NCBI GenBank assembly: GCA_949130485.1
Contig: OX422183.1
Span: 19,995,934 to 20,059,933 of the forward strand
Direction: 5' to 3'
Source of the DNA: Agelas oroides
Taxonomy: Eukaryota; Porifera; Demospongiae; Agelasida; Agelasidae
DNA: 64,000 nt
Shown here: piece after piece, positions 10,889 to 21,319 of the stretch
Layout: each line of letters begins with the position of its first letter
Position numbering within the stretch: the first letter of the stretch is position 1
Translations under genes and position numbers: made by a program
Notes under the pieces: generated by a model
The model's database searches: none
Told to the model about the DNA's origin: nothing
Seen by the model: only the letters and a program-made list of their open reading frames with translations

Positions 10889-10995
10889 TGCAAGAGAATT
10901 TCGTTAGGTTGTGAACATGGCCGTAGTGTATCTAACTGCTCCTATTTTCAAGTCTGATGGTTATCCTTGAAAGCGTACCCTGTAGGGGGTAAAGT

Positions 10996-11077
10996 TAGTC
11001 TATCAAGCTAGACCATCTCTCACCCTACAGAAAAGCACTTTTCTGGAGGGTGAGAGAGGGTCTAGCTTGATAGACTA
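10996..11077. mobile_element. 82-bp hairpin element with direct flanking repeat
   Basis: A near-perfect hairpin TAGTCTATCAAGCTAGACC ... GGTCTAGCTTGATAGACTA is flanked by GGGGTAAAGT on both sides (10,986-10,995 and 11,078-11,087). Related repeats near 5900 and 7430 lack the hairpin. Confidence 0.75.
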
Positions 11078-11876
11078 GGGGTAAAGTGTGAGAGCCAGGA
11101 TGTGAGGTTGACTCAGGTTGTTAGCAATGGGTGCTAGTGTACTACACAGTCTCTCAGTATCTATAAGTCATCATCCATGTTCCCACGTTTGCAACTACCT
11201 GTCTGTGCCACCATTTCCTTCCCTGTTGCCAATCCATTGCACCAGATTGTTGTGTTATGCTGAGGTTGTCTTAAAAGAGCCCACAATCCCTTAAATGTTG
11301 TGTGGTATGCATTCTTACAACAATGGACTGTTGGAAATATCAGACATTACTTTGTCACTAAAACTCTGCCTAATGATGCTCTTGAGGTCAGCACATGACC
11401 TTATAGGAGACAAATTATAATGCCATAATCTTTCTTGTTTTACTTACTGCTTTCAAAAGCACCTTAGATACCACACTTCTTTCTTGCTGAGACAGAAAGG
11501 TCTGTGTAGGTTGAGTGGTGATCAAATTGACTTGAGGTAATGGAGTGTGATTTGAAGCCACAGACAGCAGAGTCACCAATACCCATCTTCTAATTCCAGC
11601 TTGTCCACAGGACACAGAACCATTGTGGACAGTTACATTAGGCTGCTTGCCACTGAGAGAGATGCTGCAAGCTTCACAAGAAGCCATCTTGTAAATCACA
11701 TGATCCTGCAAGAGTGCCAATTTTTTAACCGATCAGAATTCTTAAAACCATTACCAAGCATGTACGCACAGCGAAAAGGATAACCGTCTTGAAAACCTCT
11801 ATACGTGTACTACTATGTAGCTATAATACTTAGAACAATTGTTGGCATGCATATGGCTTCATATCCACACTCTTAC
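11078..11876 (+). other. Intron sequence, no gene seen
   Basis: The first 70 bases continue the dispersed repeat also present near 5900 and 7430. The rest shows open frames on both strands without domains or splice-flanked similarity to the paralogs. Confidence 0.4.
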
Positions 11877-12013
11877 TAGCCTCGTTCCGAGGCCTCTCCC
11901 ATTTTGTTTTTCGGTTTGCGTTCAGTATAATACACAAGTGGAAAAGCAGCAAAAAATGTATTGTACTGATGCAAACCAAATAACAAGAACAGAGGAGCCT
12001 GGGAACGAGGCTA
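11877..12013. mobile_element. TAGCC-end MITE just upstream of gene A FN3 exon
   Basis: The termini are TAGCCTCGTTCC and GGAACGAGGCTA. The flanks carry a perfect 9-bp duplication, CACTCTTAC (11,868-11,876 and 12,014-12,022). The insertion is about 40 bases from the surviving FN3 exon, in the place where paralogs have the polypyrimidine tract and acceptor. Confidence 0.85.
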
Positions 12014-12052
12014 CACTCTTACTGCATGTGAGATAAAGTGTGTGAAGCATGT

Positions 12053-12332
12053 ACCTCTCCTGTGTTGGCCTCTCTGAAGATGTCAGTGGAGCTGTGAATG
12101 TTACTGTGAGCTGGACACTGAGTGGTGGAGACAGTGCTGATTTCTACCTCATCAGCATTATCACCAATGCTACCCAGACCCCATATGGGGGACTTCTGAA
12201 CATCACCACTGCCAGTGTCACACTGACTGGTTTCATGACAGGCTATGAGTACAACATCACAGTACATGGTGTCAACTGTGGGAGTCAGGAGGGGAGGGAG
12301 GGTGAGCCCTTGACAATTAGCTACTCAGCAAG
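12053..12332 (+). pseudogene. Gene A, FN3 exon with lost acceptor and frameshift
   Basis: The protein (LSCVGLSEDVSGAVNVTVSW onward, ending YEYNITVHGVNCGSQEG) is clearly the FN3 domain found in B and D. The first 20 or so exon bases and the acceptor are absent, and I find no upstream AG that restores the frame. AGCT is inserted at 12,319-12,322, so joining to the next exon would put it in a frame that stops after about nine codons. Confidence 0.8.
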
Positions 12333-12623
12333 GTATAGGCACAAAGTAAACTTGGGGTAGTCATTTTAACTTATGGGCTATGTTGACAGTGTTGAGTGTG
12401 TGGCATATCATAACAGTGACACTGTCAGTCTATCATAGTTTAAGGAGTGCAAAACAAACATTCAGAGACTAATTTGCAACCATGCAATGTTAGTGTGGCA
12501 ATGAATAATATTACTTCATTTGGGATATTACTTATTTGTACATTTGTCTCATAATGTCCTTTTATCTTGGGCAATGTCTATGTCGCCTAACATCCTGTCT
12601 CGTCCCAGCTAGTGTTGTTGGAG

Positions 12624-13359
12624 TGTCTCTAATTGTTGGACTGGAATAATTATGGAACGGAACGATGGAATGGAAAATGGAATGGAACACAGTTATAACT
12701 AACTCGTGTAACTGGCGCTGTCTCAGTCTAGGTTGAACTACCTAGTGTATCTCTAGGGGTGTTATCTCACCACAGAAGCTTTATGAGCAAGTACGGCATT
12801 GCCCACTGTCATGCTTCTATATCCAAGCATGGTACCGTTGCTGGCACATCAATAGATGCATTGTTATTGTAGTCTTGCAAAGCCAGGCTCTCGAACGAAA
12901 AACAAGGGCCTGGCTTCGCAAGACTATAGTTATGGTCTTCGTATACAAACTTGAATGTGCTTGATGGCAGAAATTAGTGCTCGACCTCAGTCTTTTGGCT
13001 TTGGTCTTTGTCTGTGCACCTCGATCCTCGGTCACTCCTAGGTCTCACAACCTTAGTAGCTAGCACCCTTCCTTAACGGTAGTAAGCATGGCTCCTATGC
13101 ATGGTACTGTAGCTGGTCTCTGGGGACCCCAAGTTCTGACTGTGACATCATGATACCAGACAAGGAAGAATGCTGGCAACATGCACTGGACATGCTCATA
13201 CAGCCTTTGCAGTGAGATAAGAGCCCTAGACACATAGTAGCTAGCTAGCTCTTGAAGAACAGCGCTAGCTATATGAGTTAGCTGTAACTATGTACATTCA
13301 CCGTTCCATTCCATTTTCCATTCCACCGTTCCATTCCATATTCCATTCCAGCGATTAGA
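12624..13359. mobile_element. Foldback element (TGTCTCTAAT ends)
   Basis: Long inverted arms of about 200 bases begin TGTCTCTAATTG and end CGATTAGA, with GGAATGGAA blocks and a TCTAGGG/CCCTAGA pair. A small hairpin element (12,870-12,926) sits inside. Relatives are at 20,181-20,600 (one arm plus centre) and 25,444-25,725 (compact copy). Confidence 0.7.
12870..12926. mobile_element. 57-bp hairpin element
   Basis: TAGTCTTGCAAAGCCAGGC and its inverse GCCTGGCTTCGCAAGACTA enclose about 20 bases. It is nested in the foldback element. Confidence 0.6.
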
Positions 13360-13997
13360 TTTGTTGTCTCTGTAAACTGGTCACATTCTATTTTAATTGC
13401 CATGACTTTCACAATCACTAGCTAAGAACACCACTGGGTGTGTGTGTGTTACAGATTTTCATTCTGAGACAATCAAACGATAGTTTGGTGTCTTCTTTAT
13501 GGGAGATGTTTGCTAGAAGTACCGCTGGCCATGCAGAGCTCTACATGCAGTCATTTTATTAGCTTACCTTCTTTACACCTTTTAACTTTCTAGTTAATGT
13601 GAAAGATTTTGCTGTATACAACTCACTAATTAATTAAATGGTTTTCGCCAGCTTGTGGTGAAACAAGTGCTTGTGTTGCTGGTAGCTGAATTATACATAC
13701 AGCTACTAAATGAGCATGAAGAGTAGTAACATGTGCTATTAAGCTCACTCAGCCCACCCCCAGAGTAATTAGTCTGTGCATGGAGAGGGTCTACCTTACC
13801 AAGTAAATCTTACGTCGCTTTCCAACATATCTTCAACATTCACTAGCTACCAATATGATGCAAGTCTCTGTTTGGTTTAAACAGTCTCATGTTCAGAACA
13901 CAATAATATCATGCAGCTTCACCTTGTTCATATGCTTCACCTTGCAGTGATTCACCTTAAACTACACCTTTAGGCAATCCTCACATTCTTCTTACAG
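13360..13997 (+). other. Gene A intron, conserved with gene D
   Basis: Bases 13,500-13,720 match 49,020-49,200 in reverse, the corresponding intron of gene D. This is inherited intron sequence, with no gene. Confidence 0.5.
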
Positions 13998-14092
13998 TCC
14001 CTGCAGCTCTCAGCAGCTATAACACCACCCTATCATACAACCAATCATCACGGAGACTCCTGTTCATCAACAGCACCTGGGATACTGTACCA
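13998..14092 (+). CDS. Gene A, first half of second FN3-like domain
   Basis: This 95-base exon lies between TTCTTACAG and GTAAGT, entering in phase 1 and leaving in phase 0. It encodes a short strand pair with RRLLFINSTWDTVP. The closest copy is gene D's. It is intact on its own, but upstream lesions in gene A prevent it being read in frame. Confidence 0.75.
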
Positions 14093-14634
14093 GTAAGTTG
14101 CATGACATACAGTAAGTCATGATAAGTTTCTCAAGAAACTGCAAAAACCCTTAATGGCCCCAGTTGTGATGCAGCTGTCTCCCAAGCAGTCCTAGTAACC
14201 ATAACCACTGTCGCTTATGAATATAGCTACTATAGGATTGCTAGGTGGACACCAGAGTGTCTCACAACTGGAGCCTTTGTCTTCAATAATTATAAGGTGT
14301 CACATGCATTATAGCCTGTTTACAGTTTCCCCCGTAATGGCATCTCAAATTAACAAGTAGGTTGTGTCACTTTGATGTGGAAAGGCAGCATAAGAACTAC
14401 TGCAGTTGCTGTTTTGTCCCAAAAATGGCCTCAGAAGCAATCTCAGATTTTCTGAAGGGAAACCCCCCCCCCACCCCCCAGTATGCTTACACATGCACTC
14501 ACTATACTCAGCCACCTGAAGTATCCTCTTCTACCACTGTCATGATATATAATCCATGTGCACGTCTGTGTCATGATATATAATACATTACCTAGGCAAT
14601 ATAATTATTATGAATGCTGCTCATACAGGGTTTC

Positions 14635-14925
14635 ATACAGGGTTTCATACAGGAATTTTTCCTGGGAGGGGGAAATGTACATGCGTGCAAAGGATCCACG
14701 TGCACATCGGTGCACCTCCTAGGGTTTTTGTGGATTTTATTGAAATTCTGGACACATTTAAGATCAAGAATCGTCAGATTCTGCTATAATACATTAAGCC
14801 TATAATTATGCTGTACTTTGTTATTGTGTTATAGCTGTTAAAGGCAATTATGACATCAAAATTTCTCGGGTGGCGGGGAATCCCAATGCCCCCCCCCCCC
14901 CACCCTTCCTCTGTATGAAACCCTG
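14635..14925. mobile_element. MITE with ACAGGGTTTCATACAG ends
   Basis: The inverted ends ACAGGGTTTCATACAG and CTGTATGAAACCCTGT bound about 290 bases with G and C tracts just inside. The first 14 bases are duplicated in tandem at the left end. A second copy near 18,130-18,710 is split by another insertion. Confidence 0.65.
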
Positions 14926-15420
14926 TCGTATCATTCTTTTGCCTTAGTATATATTGCCCAAGATAATTGATTATATATTATATATTCCTCCCATGGGAAC
15001 GGTCTTCCACATTGGTGTGCCTGACACCACTATGCCTGACAACATTGTGTAAAACGAGGGAGGGATATAAGTATTACATAATAGTGTGTACATGAACTAT
15101 GAGTTGTGTGTTTGCTGCCACTCTTTCTCACATACAGGCAAAGAAGCTATTAGTCAGATGTAGCTAAATGTTTGCATGGTGGATTTTCAGTGGCTAGATT
15201 GGCACTTGCATTATTTGATGTCAGTTCAGTGAAAATAACATTCCTATAATAACCACTACAGTGGAACCCTGAACAGACACCCCTCAACAGTAGACAGACA
15301 ATTCTGAAAGTCCTGACTGTTTTTCCATAGACTTCAATACATTAGAAACCCCTGAATAGTGGACACGTATAATGGACACTTTTCATGCTTCCAATTGTAC
15401 AATAACAATACTCAGCAGCA

Positions 15421-16070
15421 TTAAGGCATGGGCAGCTCATTAACAGTGCCTTAAATGCAAAATTTGAATAACTCAAAAAGTATGATCACATTGGCCACCA
15501 AACTTTACAGTGACCTAGAACTAATGAAATTATGAGGCCACGCCCACTATGGTGATCACGTGACTTTTATATTGGAGCCAGTGATGGCCAAGCCACTTTC
15601 AGCCAAAAACCATTTCTAATACCTTAGCCACCAATTTTTTTTTGCTGCTAATGTGATAAAGTACATCCTCTTCACTAAGAATCCTGGATGGGAAAGTATG
15701 AATCCATTTGCTTTTGGAGAAAACAGTGACTTTCTAATTAGTGCACACCAAATAAATGACGTTATTGGCCATAATTTGTTTTGTACAAAATGGTTTTGAT
15801 CCCCATGCAGGATCTTGGTGATATCAACTGTTTACTTTTGCCTCATACCATTTTTAAACTTACATCTAAAGGAAAAGAAATGGTATTTTGGCGATGTATT
15901 TTTAGTTCCGTTTTGGAAATAGTGACATCATAATTGGTCACGTGGTTACCAGAGTGGGTGTGGCAATTCCTGTTAATGAGCTACATATTCTCTCTAAATT
16001 TGGACAACGTGTGCTAAGCAGAAAGAAAGTTATGGAAACCTCCTACTTTTGTTTTCCACCCGTGCCTTAA
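15421..16070. mobile_element. 650-bp element with TTAA ends
   Basis: It begins TTAAGGCATGGG and ends CCCGTGCCTTAA. TTAA on both sides fits a piggyBac-type target duplication, though the inverted repeat is short and no transposase is present. TATA-less AT-rich interior. Confidence 0.45.
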
Positions 16071-16447
16071 TACACCTGAGTACATAATGACCCTGATTCT
16101 GTGGACATTCGTCAACCTTTTCAGCAAGATTGTCCACCACTGCTGCTGGAGTTAACAACTTGATATTATATTAGCGCTGTTACTCATAGTGCTAGCCTCT
16201 GCTTAGAATTCCCCAACAGCATACTGCAAGGGAAAGCTCAGAAAACGTAACCACATTGTGCTAACGCCCCCATTACGCAGTACCACACCTACCAGAAATA
16301 TACAGGAAGCGCCTGAGGTAGCCTCACTATAATGGACAAAATTGTTGGTCCCAATATATTATGTGTCCGCTATATATCTATAGGTACAGACAGTGCAATT
16401 TCAACTTTGCTGCATAGTTCTATTTTAAGTATAATATCTCTCTCCAG

Positions 16448-16685
16448 AGCTCAGTCGACCCAGCGGAGGCATGTCAAGGTCCAAGTGGGAACATTACACA
16501 ATACCAGATCAGATTCCAGACTGGATCTGTTGTGGTTACTGAGAATGTGAACATTGCCAGGTGCACAGTTCGGAGGTGTAGCCACACCTTTGAGCCACCC
16601 TCAAATCCTCCCTCAACCTATGACAGTGTGTCAGTGGCTGCTGAGAATGTGGTGGGAGTGGGAGCTGCAAGAACATGAACCATCA
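16448..16685 (+). pseudogene. Gene A, second half of FN3-like domain with premature stop
   Basis: The protein runs SSVDPAEACQGPSGNITQYQ through YDSVSVAAENVVGVGAARTstop. Compared with gene B, nine bases are missing after AGAACATG, which turns the cysteine codon into TGA at 16,676-16,678. Splice borders (CTCTCCAG, ATCA|GTGAGT) are kept. The stop removes the last four residues of this exon and everything downstream. Confidence 0.82.
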
Positions 16686-16986
16686 GTGAGTTGAACATTG
16701 ATTATTATGGACTGCAATATTGCGTAATGGTGTTACTCTACTGGTGTTCATCTTGAACCATTTCCGAGCATGATAAAAACTTTAGTCTCTTAGTTCTCAA
16801 AGTTCTCACCACCTCACCTTTCTGTGAGATGATAAGAAGGTGCTTTGCATTGGAGATTACAATATACAATATAGTGCAAGAGTGTTTAGTGTTCTCTCTA
16901 GGTTAGTCTCATATAGACCCCAGATATAATGACTTTTTCAAGGTTTCTTTTCATTCATGTACAATATGTTGTATGTGGTCATTCAG

Positions 16987-17295
16987 CTACAACTAACAAT
17001 ATCCTGAGAGTAGCAGTGGTGAATGTGAGCTCTCCTGCTAATGGTCAGCTGCAGTGTGCATTTCTATCTGGGTTCATTGGCTCTGCTCGCTGTACACTCA
17101 AATATGGGACTGACCCAACCTACATGAACCTGCCATACTCTGCTGAGTCCACTGAGACTGGTACAGCAGGGGACACTGTCAGTGTGGTACTGAGGGAGCG
17201 ACTGAACTCCTCAACTGTGTACTACTACACTGTCTCTGCAGTTAGTGGAGATATCACTGTGACAGTGCAAGGGACCTTCACAACACCTCAGTACA
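16987..17295 (+). CDS. Gene A, beta-rich ectodomain exon
   Basis: The exon is 309 bases, phase 1 at both ends (CATTCAG, GTAAGT). It encodes about 103 residues with two cysteines and strand-like stretches (VSVVLRERL, VYYYTVSAVSG) that resemble an FN3 or Ig fold, but I cannot assign a family. It is open, very similar to B and D, and downstream of the stop. Confidence 0.75.
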
Positions 17296-17760
17296 GTAAG
17301 TACTGTAGCTACAGTCAGAACCATAACGCTACACACTGGCCCCGCCCATGAAGAGCCCAGGCATGAGGCTAAGTTAGTACTACCGGATAGCAGGAAATTT
17401 TCTTGGGACAGAATTTTCATGAGAACAAACTTTGTGGAGTTCACTTGTCATATAGTTTAGAGAACTGTATAGGAGGTTCTCTCCCTTCACTGGCTAGCTC
17501 AAAGTAGTTGTATAATTCCATGGCAGCAAGCAGACTGTCATCTAAAGTTCACCAAAGACCAAATCCTTGAAGTCTATAAAGTTTGTCTGCGCCAACCATG
17601 CAGTATGTTGTGGAACAAACCTTTTTAGACCAGCTTACTAGCTTTTGCCACATACAGTGAAGTCTGTTGAAAACTAAGAATAGTGGTGGTGGCCTGGGAA
17701 TGAGATGTCACATCATGGCAACATACAATGTGGCCTTATATTTTGGTTCTTCCTGAACAG
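17296..17760 (+). other. Gene A intron before the CCP exon
   Basis: Bases 17,440-17,690 match 46,130-46,420 of gene D in reverse. No other feature is seen. Confidence 0.45.
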
Positions 17761-18012
17761 ACTGTCCTCTGAGTGAACTACAGGCAACAGGCCCCCCTCC
17801 AGATGATAACTACCCTCAATGTCAACAAGACCAGGATACTGTGACCTCCATTACCATACCCAATGGTGTTGTCAATGTGACCTGCTACAGTGGGAGGCAG
17901 TTTGTGTCTGTGGCCTCCCATGTGTGTGTTGAGGGTTACCAGCCTAATGCAACCTCCAATGTACGAGTGTGCAGGGACAATGGACTGTGGTCTGGAACTA
18001 TCATAGCCTGTG
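17761..18012 (+). CDS. Gene A, Sushi/CCP exon
   Basis: A 252-base exon, phase 1 at both ends (TGAACAG, GTGAGT). Six cysteines include the CCP set; CVEGY replaces the usual CDEGY. It is otherwise intact but lies after the premature stop. Confidence 0.82.
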
Positions 18013-18769
18013 GTGAGTGGTTGACGTTGTAGCTTAACTTTTGGTGCTCTTTGTGTGGCAGTTCTTACACTGAAATATATATCACATCTGCACTAGCTGT
18101 GAAATCAATGTTCATGTTGATTAAAACATGGTTCCCCATCAGGAGCAAGGTTTCATATGAATTTAGGGACAAGAATCGTCAGATTCAGCTGTAATACATC
18201 AAGCCTATAATTATGCTAGCCTCGTTCCCAGGCCCTGACCAGCTTTCCGTCGCAGTACAGAAAAGTGGGGAGAGCCTGGTATCTTTTCTCACATGAGCAT
18301 GATATAATCAGAAAATGTTCAGAATTAGCAGGCTGCATTTCGCATTTTTTCAACCAACTACACGCTTAATGCTTAGTGTATACGACAAACTCTCTCTGCT
18401 AGCTAGATATGTGTGCTAAGTTACCTGCTATGTAGGCTCTTTTTGCTGTTCTGGGCCCTGTGCACCCACGCACAATTATTAAACCCTTTCTACCATCCTT
18501 TCTATCCTGACGTCACTCACATGAGAAAAGTTACCAGGCCCTCTCCTACTGAAAGTGATGGAAAGCTGGGCGGGGCCTGGGAACGAGGCTATAAATACAC
18601 ATGCTGTACTTTGTTATTGTGTATTGTAGCTGTTGAGGCAATTATGACCCCATAATTTTAAAATTTCTTGGGGAGGGGGGTGTATCCCTCTCGTATGATA
18701 CCCTGAGGAGTTATCAGGTGGTTTTACTACGTGCTTGTTATATATTATATCACTTATATATTTCAGCAG
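18013..18769 (+). other. Gene A last intron, element within element
   Basis: An ACAGGGTTTCAT-type element (18,130-18,710) is split by the TAGCC-end element at 18,217-18,591. The two halves join seamlessly when compared with the uninterrupted copy at 14,755-14,870. Confidence 0.6.
18217..18591. mobile_element. TAGCC-end MITE, 375 bp
   Basis: The ends are TAGCCTCGTTCCCAGGCC and GGCCTGGGAACGAGGCTA. Internal sequence is shared with 6190-6480. Confidence 0.8.
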
Positions 18770-19089
18770 ATTATGTACAGACAACCTTTAGCACATATCC
18801 TGCTGTGGAGATTTCAGCAGCAGTTACTGGCATCATTGTACTTGTTGTTGGAGTCCTGGCTGGGTTCCTGGCTGGAGTTGTTGTCTACCACTGCATCAGC
18901 AAGCATCGATTCCAGAGCTCCAAGCCTAAGCCATCTTCCCACCAACCGCGGCAGGCAGCAGTATCACTACAGCAGCGAGCTGGTCCGGAGTATGAGGAGG
19001 TGGTTGAACTGAAAGAAAACCAGGCCTATGGTCCAGTACAGAGTATTGAGCTGAAGGCATGTGAAGCTTATGTGCCTGTGCAGCACTGA
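18770..19089 (+). CDS. Gene A, transmembrane and tail exon
   Basis: A hydrophobic helix (VTGIIVLVVGVLAGFLAGVV) is followed by HRFQSSKPK and a tail with EYEEV, AYGPV and AYVPV. The acceptor is TTTCAGCAG (a NAGNAG site); I used the second AG because the paralogs start there. The linker YVQTTFSTYPAVE matches gene C, supporting an A-C relationship. Confidence 0.8.
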
Positions 19090-20180
19090 TTGTAACTAAA
19101 TGTAAGAACCAACAGCAACATCAACACTGCAAAGTTCTTACGTGTGAGTATAGCATAAATGTGCTTGTTGTCTTTATACATAGCTAGTTTAGTAGCAAGA
19201 ATTTTAGTCAAGTTTATATGCATAGTTTCACTTCATTTCTTATGATTTTACATTTGTAACTGTTTCTTTTTCAATACTATCCAAACATATTCTCATCCCA
19301 GGCCCAATGTTTTAAATACATGGATGTAATGAAGCTATGAGAGAAGACACACGTTTGCTAATCATCTCCGACTGTTGGAATGGTAGGTTCTCTTCTAGTT
19401 CAAAAGATATATAGGTATATACTGCTTATAAGTATAGTTTAAACTACTACAAAATCCATGGAGTAACCTAAACAGGTGGCTAAATACTTACTATTGCATA
19501 ATATTCAAGGTTACAGCATCCAGGAAAACCAAAACCAACTGAAAATTTTCTATAACCAGGATACAAACAATAAACCTGAAAAGGTGACAAAGTGAGAAAT
19601 GGTGCAAAGTCAAACCCTCATTTCCAGCTTGGGAATTATAGGCCAGGAAGTTACTAGAAGACTCTATAGGTGTATAATATGAATGCGCTTTTTGTGCTTT
19701 GTGACTATAGCTCTTTCTTACATGTGGAAATGGGAAGAGTAGAACAAATTAGTCCAGAAACTGCAAATCCAATTGTGCAGTATTGGCCAATGGAGCATTT
19801 TCTGCTGGTGTCACTTCTAGATTTCCCCCTAGAATGCATTGCATGTACTTAGGTGATATCACAAGTTTGCATGATACAGGAGATCTGCACCAGTGACTAA
19901 TTTCCCATAGAATGTTTAGTAGAGCAACTTTTGCCACCACCCCCGTTTCTCATTAACTGGCAATACGTACAAGCTAGCTAATGAAAATATCAAGCATGAG
20001 ATTGATATAGTGTCCCACGGGCAGTCTGAATAATCAGAATTGAAAACGTGAACACATCAAGTAAATTTAATCCTATATATGCCTCAAAATACACATAGAT
20101 CCCTGAACTGCATGCCCTATTTGAAATCTCAGATCCATGCATGCAACAAATGCATGATGGTGGGAGCGACACAGTTGGGG

Positions 20181-20600
20181 TGTCTCTAATCGCTGGAATG
20201 GAATATGGAATGGAACGGTGAATGTATGTAGTTACAGCTAACTCGTGTAACTGGCGCTGTTCTTCAAGGTTGAGCTAGCTACTATGTGTCTAGGGCTCTT
20301 ATCTCACCGCAGAGGCTATATGAGCAAGTTCAATGCATGTTGCCAGCATTCTTCCTTGTCTGGTATCATGATGTCACGGTCAGAACTCGGGGTCCCCGAA
20401 GACTAGCTACAGTACCATGCATGGGAGCGACACTTACTACTGTCAAGCGAAGAAACTGAGGATCGAGCGCTAATTTCTGCCATCACATTCTTCGTCTGTG
20501 CAACTTGATCCTCGGTCACTCCTAGGTCTCACAACCTTAGTAGCAGTATTCCTTGACAGTAGTAAGTGTGGCTCCTATGCATGGTACTGGTATGGACTTG
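20181..20600. mobile_element. Partial foldback element (TGTCTCTAAT family)
   Basis: One arm and the centre of the element seen at 12,624-13,359 are present, in the opposite relative order for the centre. The second arm is missing. Confidence 0.55.
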
Positions 20601-20653
20601 CTGAGCTCTAACATTGACCCACTATACATTCAGTAATGAGGTGTGATTGTATG

Positions 20654-20701
20654 TAGCCTCATTCCCAGGCCACTATACCAAACAAACTAGGTATGAGGCT
20701 A
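20654..20701. mobile_element. 48-bp TAGCC-end hairpin with 9-bp duplication
   Basis: TAGCCTCATTCCCAGGCC leads to GGTATGAGGCTA. GATTGTATG is repeated exactly on both sides. Confidence 0.8.
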
Positions 20702-20715
20702 GATTGTATGGAAAC

Positions 20716-20790
20716 TGAGGGTTGCTTGTGGCCTAGTGGTTAATGCACTGGACTGCTGATCAAAGGTCCAAAGTTCCAGTCCCACAGCTA
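20716..20790 (+). repeat. tRNA-derived SINE head
   Basis: A-box TGGCCTAGTGGTTAATGCA and B-box AGTTCCAGTCC are spaced as in a tRNA, but no acceptor stem pairs. A decayed relative lies at 54,950-55,020 on the minus strand. Confidence 0.55.
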
Positions 20791-21294
20791 CTGGCACACT
20801 ACCAAACAGCTTGGGTACAAGGCTAGAGTGTATGGTGAGAGCGGATCCCCTTATAAAAGGAGCTTGTCCTACCCTCTCACTGTTAATATTTGAAACCAGC
20901 ACTTTTATGCCTGAACCACTGATGTCTTGCAATGTATAAGCTTTCCAGTATGTGCAAGGTATCAACAGTGAGTCATCCACTAACCACATGACTGAAGTTC
21001 TTATAGGCAGTGAAAGCTTCAGTAATTCAGTCACATCTACACTTTCCATGGATACACAAAGTAGCTAGTTTAGTGGAAAAATTTTAGTCTAATCAGTCTA
21101 GTACATCACTATTGTAGCTGTTTCAGTGAATATTCAAATATTTGTTTTTATAGGATGCTGTGTTAGTTTAGGACAATCACATGATTCACATGCTGACGAA
21201 TCCACTACATGGTAACATGGGAATGAGACTGAAGGCAGTGAACAAGCCCACCCAACGAGAAGCCCACAGCCATGCTGGCAGCCTGGGCCACAGT

Positions 21295-21319
21295 ATGTTG
21301 CTCCTACCACGTCCCAATG
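21295..21319 (+). CDS. Gene B, leader exon 1
   Basis: Encodes MLLLPRPN and ends CCCAATG|GTAAGC, phase 1. An in-frame ATG 24 codons upstream (21,223) is possible, but the downstream ATG is the one shared with A and D and gives a normal signal peptide. Confidence 0.7.

Larger units (their letters stand above)
14093..16447 (+). other. Gene A intron filled with repeats
   Basis: Besides the two elements listed separately, bases 14,395-14,470 match a fragment of the hAT-like element at 32,357. Bases 15,258-15,400 and 16,320-16,375 carry GTGGACA-type words that may be ends of another decayed element surrounding the TTAA-flanked one. No gene. Confidence 0.5.
2672..19089 (+). pseudogene. Gene A: Ig/FN3/CCP membrane receptor, inactivated
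   Basis: All nine exons of the receptor plan are recognisable in order: two leader exons, Ig-like, FN3, short FN3 half, second FN3 half, beta-rich exon, CCP, and transmembrane plus tail. Three lesions are visible. The 5' end and acceptor of the FN3 exon are gone, with a 137-bp MITE 39 bases upstream of the surviving part. A four-base insertion (AGCT, 12,319-12,322) shifts the end of that exon. A nine-base deletion in the fourth ectodomain exon leaves an in-frame TGA at 16,676. The leader, Ig, CCP and tail exons remain open. The gene is most likely a pseudogene. A truncated secreted product from the leader and Ig exons is possible but would need an unseen splice. Confidence 0.75.
19090..21294 (+). 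other. Spacer between genes A and B
   Basis: Non-coding. Conserved 3' UTR words occur just after the stop. Bases 19,400-19,930 match 55,380-56,050 in reverse, the spacer between C and D. Bases 21,058-21,190, just upstream of the gene B leader, recur at 33,733-33,850 after gene B and may be shared promoter sequence. Confidence 0.55.

Noticed and set aside
10497-10957. Overlapping repeat proteins of 120-136 residues
   Set aside because: Three frames are open at once only because the 114-bp unit lacks stops; no sign of selection on any one frame.
18770-18772. Earlier acceptor for the gene A tail exon at 18,767
   Set aside because: Both AGs of the NAGNAG keep the frame; the second matches the exon start of the paralogs, so I used that, though both may be used.
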